A DNA stretch of 64,000 bases from a virus: the IMG/VR virus record IMGVR_UViG_3300033233_000015, positions 46,082 through 110,081 of that record; one strand, given 5' to 3'. Positions 7,196 to 14,830 of this stretch are shown piece by piece (the first letter of the stretch is position 1; every line of letters starts with the position of its first letter). The position numbers and the translations under genes are program-made. The notes beneath the pieces were generated by a model. That model was not told the DNA's origin and ran no database searches. It saw only the letters and a program-made list of their open reading frames with translations.

Positions 7196-8082
7196 TGCTC
7201 TCCCTACCTTCCGAACTCGCAGGTCTTCCGCTCGTCGCGTCCGTGAGCGGAGGCAAGGATTCGACGGCGCTCATCCTCGCGCTGCTCGAGGCGGGGCTCG
7301 TGACGCGCTACGTCTTCGCCGACACGGGATGGGAAGCGCCAGAGACGTACACGTACCTCGACACGCTCCGCACGAAGCTCGGGATCGTGATCGACGTAGT
7401 GGGCGTGCCAGGAGGGATGCTCGCCATCGCGACGAAGAAGGCGGGCTTCCCTCAGCGCAAGGGGCGGTGGTGCACCGAGAAGCTCAAGATGATTCCGATC
7501 CGCGAATACCACCGCGCGATCGGCGCCGACGTCGTCAACGTGGTCGGCGTCCGCGCGGAAGAGAGCGCGAAGCGGGCGGCGATGTCGGAACTCGAGGACG
7601 ACGCCGAATGGGGCGGGTGGGTGTGGAGACCGCTGCTTCGATGGAGCGTCGCGGAGGTGCTGGCGATCCACCATCGACACGGCGTCCCCGTGAACCCGCT
7701 CTACAAGCGCGGTCACAACCGCGTCGGCTGCTACCCGTGCATCAACGCCGACAAGGAAGAGATCCGCCTCGTCGCCGAACACTCGCCCGAGCGCATCGAC
7801 GAGATTCGGGCGCACGAGCTGGCGCAGAGCACCGAGCGCGCGCGCCGCAACACGAGCGGCGAAGGAAACTTCAAGCATCTGACCTCGACGTACTTCAGTG
7901 CGCGTGAGTCGCTCGGACCGCGCGGCATCGACGAGGTCGTGGAGTGGTCGCGCACCGACCACGGCGGCAAGCAGCTGCCGCTCCTCGCTTCCGTTCCGAG
8001 CGGCGGATGTATGCGATGGGGTCTCTGCGAACCGCCGACGACGGAAGGAGAAGGAGAAGACGATGCAGCACAAGGAAATTGA
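7195..8082 (+). CDS. PAPS-reductase-family PP-loop protein
   Basis: 295 aa. The PP-loop SVSGGKDSTALILALLE lies at residues about 17-33, followed by FADTGWEAPETY and the WCTEKLK element, as in the phage PAPS-reductase/CysH-like family. A Cys pair sits in NRVGCYPCINADKEE and a further Cys pair near the C-terminus (GGCMRWGLC). These proteins adenylate or reduce a sulfur- or amide-bearing substrate. In phages the role is unsettled; DNA or tRNA thiolation-type modification is a plausible link to the base-exchange gene at the window start. Confidence 0.75.
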   Translation: MLSLPSELAGLPLVASVSGGKDSTALILALLEAGLVTRYVFADTGWEAPETYTYLDTLRTKLGIVIDVVGVPGGMLAIATKKAGFPQRKGRWCTEKLKMIPIREYHRAIGADVVNVVGVRAEESAKRAAMSELEDDAEWGGWVWRPLLRWSVAEVLAIHHRHGVPVNPLYKRGHNRVGCYPCINADKEEIRLVAEHSPERIDEIRAHELAQSTERARRNTSGEGNFKHLTSTYFSARESLGPRGIDEVVEWSRTDHGGKQLPLLASVPSGGCMRWGLCEPPTTEGEGEDDAAQGN

Positions 8083-8284
8083 CTCGATGCCTACGGGGGT
8101 GGCTCACCCCGACGGCCGCACGTACAGCAACGCGACGCCCGACGACAAGAAGCCGATCGACAAGGACACCCCAAAGTGCGTCGGCTGCGGAAGCTGGCAT
8201 GGGGGTGTAGGGGCAGAGCATCTCTGCATGCAGGCGGAGATCCTCCGCCTACGAACGGAGAACCACGCACTGAGGCTGCGATGA
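8063..8284 (+). CDS. hypothetical protein, 73 aa
   Basis: ATG 8063 after AAGGAGAA, overlapping the end of the PP-loop gene by 20 bases in another frame. CVGCGSWHGGVGAEHLC is a possible metal site. The C-terminus is a short leucine-rich helix (AEILRLRTENHALRL). Confidence 0.55.
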   Translation: MQHKEIDSMPTGVAHPDGRTYSNATPDDKKPIDKDTPKCVGCGSWHGGVGAEHLCMQAEILRLRTENHALRLR

Positions 8285-8598
8285 CAGACGACGATCCGTT
8301 TTTCCCTACGACGATGACCACCGCAGCGAAGGCCGATCTCGAGCTGCTCGATCGCATCCTCGATCCGCGAAACGATCCCGAACTGTCACCCGCCGAGCGG
8401 CGCGCGTTCCACGACATGCGGTGCACGATTCGCGCGGGAGACCAGGGCAGGCTCACCGCGAAACAAGCGGCGTGGGCGAACGAGGTCAATGCGCGGCTCA
8501 GGCCGATCGATCTCAGTACGGTGCCTGGGCTGACGGGTCGCGTTCCAACGATGTCCGTGCTCGCGGCGCCGCTACCGAAAAGGCCACCCGGACGATGA
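8281..8598 (+). CDS. hypothetical phage protein, 105 aa
   Basis: ATG 8281 in ATGA overlap. A helical middle (SPAERRAFHDMRCTI then GRLTAKQAAWANEVNARL) resembles the small helical bundle proteins seen near replication genes of many phages. Function not assigned. Confidence 0.55.
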   Translation: MTDDDPFFPTTMTTAAKADLELLDRILDPRNDPELSPAERRAFHDMRCTIRAGDQGRLTAKQAAWANEVNARLRPIDLSTVPGLTGRVPTMSVLAAPLPKRPPGR

Positions 8599-9149
8599 AA
8601 ACGTGCGAGGTGTGCGGGTGCCAGGTTCCCGATCGCAGTCACCAGGACGCGACCGCGCGGACTTGCTCTCCGACGTGCGCGTCGACGCTGTTCAAGCGCG
8701 AACATCCCGACTGGTCTCGTCGTCTTCTCGTTGCGGACGAGGATCACCCGATGCTCGGGCTTCGGATAGTACGGCGCGAGCGTCCACTTCCCACCGAAGT
8801 AGGAGAAGAACGGCCTGAGCGGCGCGCTGAATCCGAAGCCGAGCTGTCGGGTTGGCTCTCTCATTGGTCGTCCTGCTTGCGGGACGAGTACGACGGACGT
8901 GGCGGCCGGCGGAGAGGCGAGGACGGCATGAACGAATGGGAAAAATTGCCAGCGGACACGTCTAAGACGTGCGGGTATTCCGAACTGCCGTTTCACGGCG
9001 GGACCATCGTGGTGTGGACCTCGAACGAAGATGCTTCAGGTCGATGCGGTAAGAAGGCAACGACGGCACGCATCTCTAGATGCGGATGCGGCAGGCGCGA
9101 CATGTCCACCTTCTGTTGCGACAAGCATCGGAAACACGCGGGTTCGTGA
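8595..9149 (+). CDS. Cys-rich protein, probably chimeric
   Basis: 184 aa, ATGA overlap at its start. The first 35 residues form a zinc knuckle (CEVCGCQVP then CSPTC) followed by TLFKREHPDW. The next section is odd: its antisense strand (8751-8864) reads as the start of a Dam-type methyltransferase, so the middle of this protein is probably imported sequence. The end again holds Cys clusters (CGCGRRDMSTFCCDKH). The downstream part may therefore be an independent unit fused by recombination. Confidence 0.45.
   Translation: MKTCEVCGCQVPDRSHQDATARTCSPTCASTLFKREHPDWSRRLLVADEDHPMLGLRIVRRERPLPTEVGEERPERRAESEAELSGWLSHWSSCLRDEYDGRGGRRRGEDGMNEWEKLPADTSKTCGYSELPFHGGTIVVWTSNEDASGRCGKKATTARISRCGCGRRDMSTFCCDKHRKHAGS
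8751..8864 (-). pseudogene. truncated N-terminus of a Dam-like adenine methyltransferase
   Basis: The minus strand from ATG 8864 encodes 38 residues containing LRPFFSYFGGKWTLAPYYPK, the SAM-binding start of the phage Dam/MTase D12 class (FxxYxGGK). After PEH the frame no longer follows the family. It lies antisense inside a + strand gene. A relic of an inversion or recombination event is the simplest reading. Confidence 0.65.
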
Positions 9150-9153
9150 TCCG

Positions 9154-9339
9154 ATGAGCAGGGGCGCCCAACGCGACGAGACGATCCTTCTCCAGCAGAT
9201 GGTCGACGCCATCCGCGAGTCGCGAGGCCAACCTCCTCTCTACGCGACCGATCGCGAGACGTACCACGTGTACCCCGATCCAACCGCGAGCCGAGATTTT
9301 CTTCCGTCCGGCATGAAGCGCAGTCGCGTCTATCAGTGA
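9154..9339 (+). CDS. hypothetical protein, 61 aa
   Basis: Small soluble protein starting MSRGAQRDETILLQQMVDAI and ending in a basic tail. It is the last + strand gene of the first block and converges, with a 7-base overlap, on a minus-strand mini-gene. Not recognised. Confidence 0.5.
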   Translation: MSRGAQRDETILLQQMVDAIRESRGQPPLYATDRETYHVYPDPTASRDFLPSGMKRSRVYQ

Positions 9340-9422
9340 CGAGCCCACACCCACGCGAGCGCGATGACGACCGCGATCGATCCCAAGATGACGATCGCGA
9401 CGAGGACCACGCCCTCCTTCAC
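9333..9422 (-). CDS. 29-residue membrane peptide
   Basis: GTG start (9422) overlaps the stop of the upstream minus gene as GTGA. The product is one transmembrane helix (VVLVAIVILGSIAVVIALAW) with a short basic end (ARH). This is typical of tiny virion or holin-like membrane peptides. Confidence 0.5.
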   Translation of the reverse strand: MKEGVVLVAIVILGSIAVVIALAWVWARH

Positions 9423-10390
9423 GAGAAGGCTCGGCGGAAGAAGTCGACGACACCGCCCACGACAGCGCCAACGAGGGCGCCGACGGGACCTCCGATCGCA
9501 GCTCCGACCGCTACGCCTCCCGCGATGATCGCCACGTCGCTAGCGCCCGATCCTTTCGTAGCGACCATCGGCGAACGAAGACCTGCCGTGCACATCATGC
9601 CGACCTTCGTCTGCACAGCGACGCAGTTGTACGGCGCGATTCCTGGCTGACGACCGACGAGCAGTGGCTTGCCGTCATGAACCATGAGACCGCAGAGCTC
9701 GGGATCGCTCATCACATCGACCGTGTCTCTTGGGGTGCCGTCCACGATGCAGTAGCGACTGAGGAGTCCCTGCGCGATCCCCACATAGTCGTCCTGATCG
9801 GTGCCGTGAAACGGGGGCCACCAGTAGCCTTGGATGACTCCGATGCTCGGTTCGCTCACCGTCTTCGCGACCTTGACCCCGAGCCAGGTCGTCCCTCCGG
9901 GCTGCGGCACGTACTGGCCGTAGTTCTCGGCCTTGCCAGGATAGCTGGCGAGCTGGTTGTCGATGATCCACGGCTTGCCGGGACCGAAGAAGAGCCCACC
10001 CGAGTAGCCCGCCTTCACGAGCGCGTCGTCGAGCATCTTCGAGTTCGTTCGCATCGTCGAAACGAACATCATCTCGTTCGTCGTGAGATGCATCATTCCG
10101 AGCGTGATCGGCGTCACCGTCACCGCGCGTTGCATGTACGCGAGGTCCGAGAGACGCGCGGTGAGGAACGTGCACTCAAGGATGTCCGCCACCCGCTGCA
10201 TGATGCGTGCGCCCATGCCCGGATAGAAGCCGTCGATCTTGATCGGCGTCGAGGTCACGTAGAACGTCGCGGTGTGGTTCTTGTACGAGCTCGTGATGGG
10301 CGTGAACGTGACCTGAGCCTGCCCGTTCTTCACGGCGTCGAGGACGAGAGCTTCGTAGGCGGGATCGCTTGCTGACTTGGGCCAGTTCAT
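9419..10390 (-). CDS. putative virion protein with C-terminal glycine-zipper membrane anchor
   Basis: 323 aa, start at 10390 in ATGA overlap with the upstream gene. The body is beta-rich with several aromatic motifs (GYSGGLFFGPGKPWIID; GVIQGYWWPPFHGTDQDDYV). The last 40 residues form a glycine-zipper membrane segment (GGVAVGAAIGGPVGALVGAV) ending in FFRRAFS. No enzyme motif is seen. The body-plus-anchor plan recurs in many genes of this window. I suggest a structural or entry protein; the family is unknown. Confidence 0.55.
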   Translation of the reverse strand: MNWPKSASDPAYEALVLDAVKNGQAQVTFTPITSSYKNHTATFYVTSTPIKIDGFYPGMGARIMQRVADILECTFLTARLSDLAYMQRAVTVTPITLGMMHLTTNEMMFVSTMRTNSKMLDDALVKAGYSGGLFFGPGKPWIIDNQLASYPGKAENYGQYVPQPGGTTWLGVKVAKTVSEPSIGVIQGYWWPPFHGTDQDDYVGIAQGLLSRYCIVDGTPRDTVDVMSDPELCGLMVHDGKPLLVGRQPGIAPYNCVAVQTKVGMMCTAGLRSPMVATKGSGASDVAIIAGGVAVGAAIGGPVGALVGAVVGGVVDFFRRAFS

Positions 10391-10806
10391 TTTTGCATCA
10401 ACTCCCATCCCGTAAACGCGAGGCCAGCACTGAGCGACACGATGGTGAGCACCGCAGCGGTCTTCGACAAGCTCGACATCTGCTGTACGGGCGGCGTCGG
10501 TTCTACGCCGCCCGTCGGAACGTACGCGCCGCACGCGTGGAAGCATCCCTCAAGGGGGTTGCCCTGCCGATCGCGCGTCCATGTGTGCGGCTCGACGAGG
10601 AGAAGCGCGGTCACTCCGGGCAGAGGGAAGCTCTCGGTTACGCCGAGCGGAATCGCCAGATCGTTCGCCAGGGCGTTCGCTCGAGCGACGAGCGCTGCAG
10701 GGATGGGGCCGTCTTCGCCCTCATTCCAGTAGCGGTATCCGCTCGGAATGACTCCGCGCGGGCACTTGGCGGCGTAGCCCGCTCCTGCTCCGTACGAGAC
10801 AGACAT
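10387..10806 (-). CDS. hypothetical membrane-anchored protein, 139 aa
   Basis: Start at 10806. The N-terminal half is globular (PSGYRYWNEGEDGPIPAALV), followed by a Cys pair (GCFHAC), a Pro-rich linker and a transmembrane segment (AVLTIVSLSAGLAFTGWELM) at the extreme C-terminus. It is transcribed divergently from 10823 with only 16 bases between the start codons, so both promoters must lie inside the coding regions. Confidence 0.55.
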   Translation of the reverse strand: MSVSYGAGAGYAAKCPRGVIPSGYRYWNEGEDGPIPAALVARANALANDLAIPLGVTESFPLPGVTALLLVEPHTWTRDRQGNPLEGCFHACGAYVPTGGVEPTPPVQQMSSLSKTAAVLTIVSLSAGLAFTGWELMQK

Positions 10807-10822
10807 CGCTCAGGAGCGTAAC

Positions 10823-11851
10823 ATGCGGGGCATGTACGTGCGCGACGGCTTCGAGGACGTGGCCTTCAACGGAAGGCGAGTCACGAGTCTCGGATACGGT
10901 CTCGGGTTCGATCTCAGCGACGTGGGCGACGCGGTTATGGATGTTGTTGACGCCGCCATCGATGCGGTCGCGTACTTTGGAAAGCACCTCGACTCGGTTG
11001 CCGAAATTGCGATCGTGGCCGGTCTCGTGATGGCGACTGGCGGCGGGGTCTTGCTCGCGAAGGGCGCGGTAGGTGCCGCAACACTCATCGCGGTGGGTGG
11101 TGCGCTGAGTTCTGCGGGGTACGCGATCGATCGGTTGGAAAAACAGTACGGACCGCAAATCAAGGCCGCGATCGATTGGGCTCAGACGGGAACTCACTCC
11201 GCGACCGACGCGCTCCGCAAAGCGATGCACGACATGCCTCCGAAGGAGCAGGCCGATCTCATCGCGTCGCAGGACTACCGTATCGCGATCAATCTGCTCA
11301 ACGACTACGGGGCTCACCCCGAACGCACTGCGGGAATGCCTGAGCCGACGTTTCGCGATCCGGATGTTGATGTGGCTGCGATCTTGAAGAAGGTCAGCGC
11401 GAACGAGCTGACGGGACGCGAAGCGTACGAAGCGTTCGCGAACAGCGGTCGCATGGCCGAGAGCGCGATCGAGCGTGCGAAGTGGGAGAACAGCCTTCGC
11501 TATTCACCGATCGGGGCGCTCATCCTCGCTGGCATCGCCGAGAACAGCAAGTCGGCTGTCGTGATGCTCGGCACGGCTCGAGATTTGGAGAACGCGGCAG
11601 CCGCACATCCATCCAACGAGTCGGAGCTCCTCGGTCTCGCGAAGACGTTGAGGGAACGTGCGAAGCAGACGGCTCGCGCTGCCGCTGGAGCGGGGGTCGC
11701 GAGCGCGGGGGTCGCGAGCACGAGCGGCAAGAAAAAACTCGTCGTCGGCACCGTCGTCGCGGGCGGCGCTGCGGCGGGCGGGCTCGCGTGGTACGCGAGC
11801 AAGCACGGCCTCACGATGATGCAGGCGCTTCGTCGGATCTTCGGTCATTGA
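10823..11851 (+). CDS. membrane-associated virion-like protein with GRRVxxLGYG motif
   Basis: 342 aa; ATG 10832 is an alternative start. An N-terminal AFNGRRVTSLGYGLGF element belongs to the recurring GGRxVxGFG-type tag. A hydrophobic Gly-rich stretch follows (IAIVAGLVMATGGGVLLAKG), then a long helical region and a C-terminal membrane segment (KLVVGTVVAGGAAAGGLAW) with a short basic tail. No catalytic motif. Probably a virion membrane protein. Confidence 0.55.
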   Translation: MRGMYVRDGFEDVAFNGRRVTSLGYGLGFDLSDVGDAVMDVVDAAIDAVAYFGKHLDSVAEIAIVAGLVMATGGGVLLAKGAVGAATLIAVGGALSSAGYAIDRLEKQYGPQIKAAIDWAQTGTHSATDALRKAMHDMPPKEQADLIASQDYRIAINLLNDYGAHPERTAGMPEPTFRDPDVDVAAILKKVSANELTGREAYEAFANSGRMAESAIERAKWENSLRYSPIGALILAGIAENSKSAVVMLGTARDLENAAAAHPSNESELLGLAKTLRERAKQTARAAAGAGVASAGVASTSGKKKLVVGTVVAGGAAAGGLAWYASKHGLTMMQALRRIFGH

Positions 11852-11876
11852 CGAGCGAGCGACTCACGCTTAGGCT
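11848..11876 (+). promoter_or_regulatory. sigma70-type promoter for a leaderless transcript
   Basis: TTGACG (11848-11853), 17-base spacer, TAGGCT (11871-11876). The GTG start of the next gene is only 6 bases after the -10 box, so transcription would begin at or next to the start codon. Confidence 0.6.
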
Positions 11877-11882
11877 ACTTCC

Positions 11883-12071
11883 GTGATCCCGAAGCTCACC
11901 GAGGTTTTCCACTTCAAGGCCACTCCCGAGCAGGCTCGCGCGATCAAGAGGATGGCCAAAGCCCGACGCATGCATGTCGGAGCGTGGCTCCGATCGGTCG
12001 TCGTCGCTGCGTCTGCTCCTCTCTCAAGCAACGGGTCGATGAATCTCGACACGCCGAGGCTACCGAAATGA
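11883..12071 (+). CDS. small ribbon-helix-helix-like protein, 62 aa
   Basis: GTG start directly after the promoter, with no Shine-Dalgarno, so probably leaderless. VFHFKATPEQARAIKRMAK followed by a second helix (MHVGAWLRSVVVAA) fits the strand-helix-helix pattern of Arc/CopG-like DNA binders. It heads an operon leading into the GroES-like gene and may regulate it. Confidence 0.55.
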   Translation: MIPKLTEVFHFKATPEQARAIKRMAKARRMHVGAWLRSVVVAASAPLSSNGSMNLDTPRLPK

Positions 12072-12550
12072 GCTCGCCCCAGGATCAGATTCTCGGCTTC
12101 CAGCCGGAATCCAAGGTTTCGATCGACGCCCGGCATTGGGAGTCTCTCAAGCGCATCGTGTGGCGCATGAAGACGTCGTGGGGCTTCGTCGAGAGCGAGT
12201 GCCGCGACCTCATCGCTTCGTGCCAGCACGCTGAGGGATGTTTGGGAGCCGACGACATTCGAGAGCCGTGCCTGTCGTCGTGTCCCGACAGGCAGACCCG
12301 CCTCTCGGCGCTCGTCATCTACGCCAACGCGCGCGAGTTCATCTCCGTGAACGCGCCCAAGCCCACCTCGATCGAGGGCGGCGGATACATCCCGCCGACG
12401 CGTGAGTTCTTCGATCTCGTTCTGAGCGAGCTCGTCGTCGCGCACGCCGAGCTCGACGACATGAAGAAGTTGATTCAGGAATCGGGCGCGACTCTTCCGC
12501 CCACCGTCAGTCCGCCCGTCCTCCCCCCAAAATCGGAGCCTCAACCGTGA
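12068..12550 (+). CDS. hypothetical protein, 160 aa
   Basis: ATGA overlap at its start. Contains a Cys cluster (CRDLIASCQHAEGCLG, CLSSCPD) in the middle, a helical segment and a Pro-rich C-terminus. Unknown family. Coupled to the GroES-like gene by GTGA. Confidence 0.55.
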   Translation: MSSPQDQILGFQPESKVSIDARHWESLKRIVWRMKTSWGFVESECRDLIASCQHAEGCLGADDIREPCLSSCPDRQTRLSALVIYANAREFISVNAPKPTSIEGGGYIPPTREFFDLVLSELVVAHAELDDMKKLIQESGATLPPTVSPPVLPPKSEPQP

Positions 12551-12903
12551 ACATCGAGCTCGATCCGCAAGCCAACATCATCATCGCCCGCCTCATCGAC
12601 ATGCAGCGCACCGAGAGCGGCATCATCATGCCCGACACGCAGATCAAGGGCGTCACCGTCTTCGCGCTCGTCGAGCGAATCGGTCCCGACGTCAAGCGAT
12701 GCAAGCCCGGCGATGTCATCCTTCCTCGAGCGGTGGAGCACTGCTGGCTTCGGGGTGGTACATTCCATCGCGCGCTCATTCAGGACGAGCACGTCGTCGC
12801 GATCGTCAAGAACGGCTTCAACCGCGAGCACATGAAGTTCGTGGACGAGCGCATCGCGGCGGGCGACGACGGCGGTGGTAAAGAAAAGAGGCTGGTCACG
12901 TGA
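12547..12903 (+). CDS. GroES-like co-chaperonin fold protein
   Basis: 118 aa. The order ANIIIARLIDMQRTESGIIM, FALVERIGPDVKRCKPGDVI and IQDEHVVAIV follows the GroES/Cpn10 beta-barrel: strand pair with an SGIIMPD mobile loop, a KPGD turn and a terminal DEHVVAIV strand. Phages encode such proteins (T4 gp31 type) to assist folding of the capsid protein with host GroEL. Its place in the virion operon supports that role. A C-terminal extension of about 25 residues is extra. Confidence 0.7.
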   Translation: MNIELDPQANIIIARLIDMQRTESGIIMPDTQIKGVTVFALVERIGPDVKRCKPGDVILPRAVEHCWLRGGTFHRALIQDEHVVAIVKNGFNREHMKFVDERIAAGDDGGGKEKRLVT

Positions 12904-14042
12904 AACTCGAAGCGGTGTACGAACGTCGCAGAGAAGTTCGCCGGCCACGCCGCGCAGCGTCGCCGTGCGGATGTGGATGCGCAGCGTCACCGCGAGGAGT
13001 CGTTCCGCCGCCAGCGCCGCGCGCGCGCGAGGTCCGACGAGAGGTTCGCGATTTCGGTTCGATGCTCGACGCGCTCGAGGCTGCGAAGGCTCAGGGCGCG
13101 ACACATGCGCTGCAGAGCGGATACGCCGTCTACTTCCCGATCTCCGCTGCGGCGGGGTACGACCACTGCGCCATCTATCAGAGACTCGGCAAGTGGCACA
13201 TCGAAGCGCCAGGCAAGAAGAGCAGAGGTCCGCTTCCCACGCTTGCGGTCCCGATCGGTGATCTGATCTTCTCTCTTCAAGGGCGCGGCGCGAGAGAGGC
13301 CGATCCGCCAGGCGGTCCAGTTCTGCGAGTCGGATCGACCATCGTTCTGCCCGCTGGACATCGCGTCGGTATGGGTCGTCTTCGCAAGGACACGACGGTT
13401 CGGATCGATCGAATCGAGAACGACTCCGAGGGAGCCCCGATCTACGGGTTCTCTTGGATGGATGAGAGAGGCAAGGCCCGAAGCGGGTGGCTCTCGCAGA
13501 GCGAAGCGCTTCAATACGTTCGACGTGGCGGTTTCTCTCACGAGTCACCCTCGCGCGAGATCGAGTCGGAGTGCCGTCCGTACCTGAAGATCGAGCGCGA
13601 CGAGAAGCGTTTCCGTGCGTGCCAAGCGATCGCCGATCGCATCGGGCCAATCGACTCGACCGAGAAGTCGTACGAGGTGCTTCGGCAGGCGGTTGGTCAC
13701 GAACTCGCCGAGCGGTTCGGTGTGATGACGATGGACACGCACTTGAAGCTCCGCGACATCGCCGAGACCGGGGCAGGCGAGACGGACGCCGTGATGGCGC
13801 CGAAGGTGCCGACGCTTCAGGCCGCTCTCCTCTCGTCGCCGACGTACGCGATCATCTATCACGTGCATCCCGCCGCGAGCGAGAGGCCGAGCGATGCGGA
13901 TGTCGAAGTGACCAAGGACTTCGCGAAAGCGTTCGCGGAGGTCGGTGTGCCGCTACTCGATCACATCATCATCTCGACGGGATCGAAGAAGGGGCACTAC
14001 TCGTTCGCCGAGTCGAAACCGAAGACGCTTCAAGTGGAGTGA
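12900..14042 (+). CDS. protein with C-terminal RadC/JAB (MPN) domain
   Basis: 380 aa from a GTG overlapping the GroES-like stop. The last 100 residues hold the JAMM metal motif of RadC proteins: YAIIYHVHPAASERPSDAD, then KAFAEVGVPLLDHIIIST and HYSFAE. The first 50 residues are Arg/Pro-rich and may not be real; ATG 13062 is an alternative start. The middle is a beta-rich domain not recognised. RadC-type JAB domains are metallohydrolase-like but their physiological reaction is unsettled; fused to a phage protein this could be a processing peptidase. Confidence 0.65.
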   Translation: MKLEAVYERRREVRRPRRAASPCGCGCAASPRGVVPPPAPRAREVRREVRDFGSMLDALEAAKAQGATHALQSGYAVYFPISAAAGYDHCAIYQRLGKWHIEAPGKKSRGPLPTLAVPIGDLIFSLQGRGAREADPPGGPVLRVGSTIVLPAGHRVGMGRLRKDTTVRIDRIENDSEGAPIYGFSWMDERGKARSGWLSQSEALQYVRRGGFSHESPSREIESECRPYLKIERDEKRFRACQAIADRIGPIDSTEKSYEVLRQAVGHELAERFGVMTMDTHLKLRDIAETGAGETDAVMAPKVPTLQAALLSSPTYAIIYHVHPAASERPSDADVEVTKDFAKAFAEVGVPLLDHIIISTGSKKGHYSFAESKPKTLQVE

Positions 14043-14045
14043 TCG

Positions 14046-14492
14046 ATGTCGAACCAACAGCAGCAGCAGACCAAGACGCTCGAGATTCCGAAGGCCGAGT
14101 ATCCGATCGTCAACAGGGTTATCACCGATCATCCGTTTCCGACGGAACCCGTACAGGGAGTGCCCGTCGATCCTCATCGCCCGGCAGCGCTGATCTGGAA
14201 TCTAGGGTCACCGCATCCGATCGTGAACAACCTCAAGATCGTGCGCATGTACGTGGTGCCCGGAATCAGTGCAGAGATTTACAGCGCGAGCGAGGACGGG
14301 AAAATGGGCGTGCGCAACGCGATCCCGTGGCCGCAAATTCGCGTCGTAGAAGAGGTGTGCGACGCCGAGTCGTTCGTCGCGGAGATTGTCGCGGCCGAGC
14401 GGGACGACGACGACGACGACGATCCCGATCCCGAGCCTGCGCCCACTCCGCTCGTGGCTCTTCAACCAATGCCGAACGGTGGAGTTTCCTGA
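14046..14492 (+). CDS. hypothetical protein with acidic tail, 148 aa
   Basis: Starts MSNQQQQQTK after GGAGTGATCG. A beta-rich core (IVRMYVVPGISAEIYSA) is followed by a polyaspartate run of seven residues and a Pro-rich tail. Such acidic tails occur on virion scaffold or decoration proteins. Not recognised. Confidence 0.55.
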   Translation: MSNQQQQQTKTLEIPKAEYPIVNRVITDHPFPTEPVQGVPVDPHRPAALIWNLGSPHPIVNNLKIVRMYVVPGISAEIYSASEDGKMGVRNAIPWPQIRVVEEVCDAESFVAEIVAAERDDDDDDDPDPEPAPTPLVALQPMPNGGVS

Positions 14493-14830
14493 TGCCTCCC
14501 ACGACCGCGACGCTCGTCTATAGAGTGACGCCGACGAACGTCCTTCCGACCGCGACGATGCAGGCGAAGATGGCGGCAGTTCCGCTCTACGCAAGCGCGC
14601 TGACCGACCCGGTGCTCAAGACGCTGTTCGACTGCACGGTGGCATCCGATGCGACCGCGCCCGCAGGACCGAACATCGATCGCACCATCGTGCTCAACTT
14701 GGGCGCGGGGTTCTTCTCTCTCTTCCCGACCGCTGCCGATTGGGCAACGGCGTTCAACGATCTCTTCGGCAGAACGCTCGCTCTTCTTCTTCCGGCGCAG
14801 GTGAAGAGCCTTCCGGTGGTGTTCGCATGA
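14492..14830 (+). CDS. hypothetical protein, 112 aa
   Basis: ATG shares one base with the previous stop. Beta-rich, low-charge sequence (TATLVYRVTPTNVLPTATM; IDRTIVLNLGAGFFSLF) typical of small virion components. No family recognised. Confidence 0.5.
   Translation: MPPTTATLVYRVTPTNVLPTATMQAKMAAVPLYASALTDPVLKTLFDCTVASDATAPAGPNIDRTIVLNLGAGFFSLFPTAADWATAFNDLFGRTLALLLPAQVKSLPVVFA

Noticed and set aside
12973-13266. Alternative frame over the start of the RadC-like gene
   Set aside because: Its Arg-rich helix-like sequence looked plausible near 12935-13040, but it lacks a start linked to a ribosome-binding site and the downstream part is poor. The uncertainty is noted in the gene entry.
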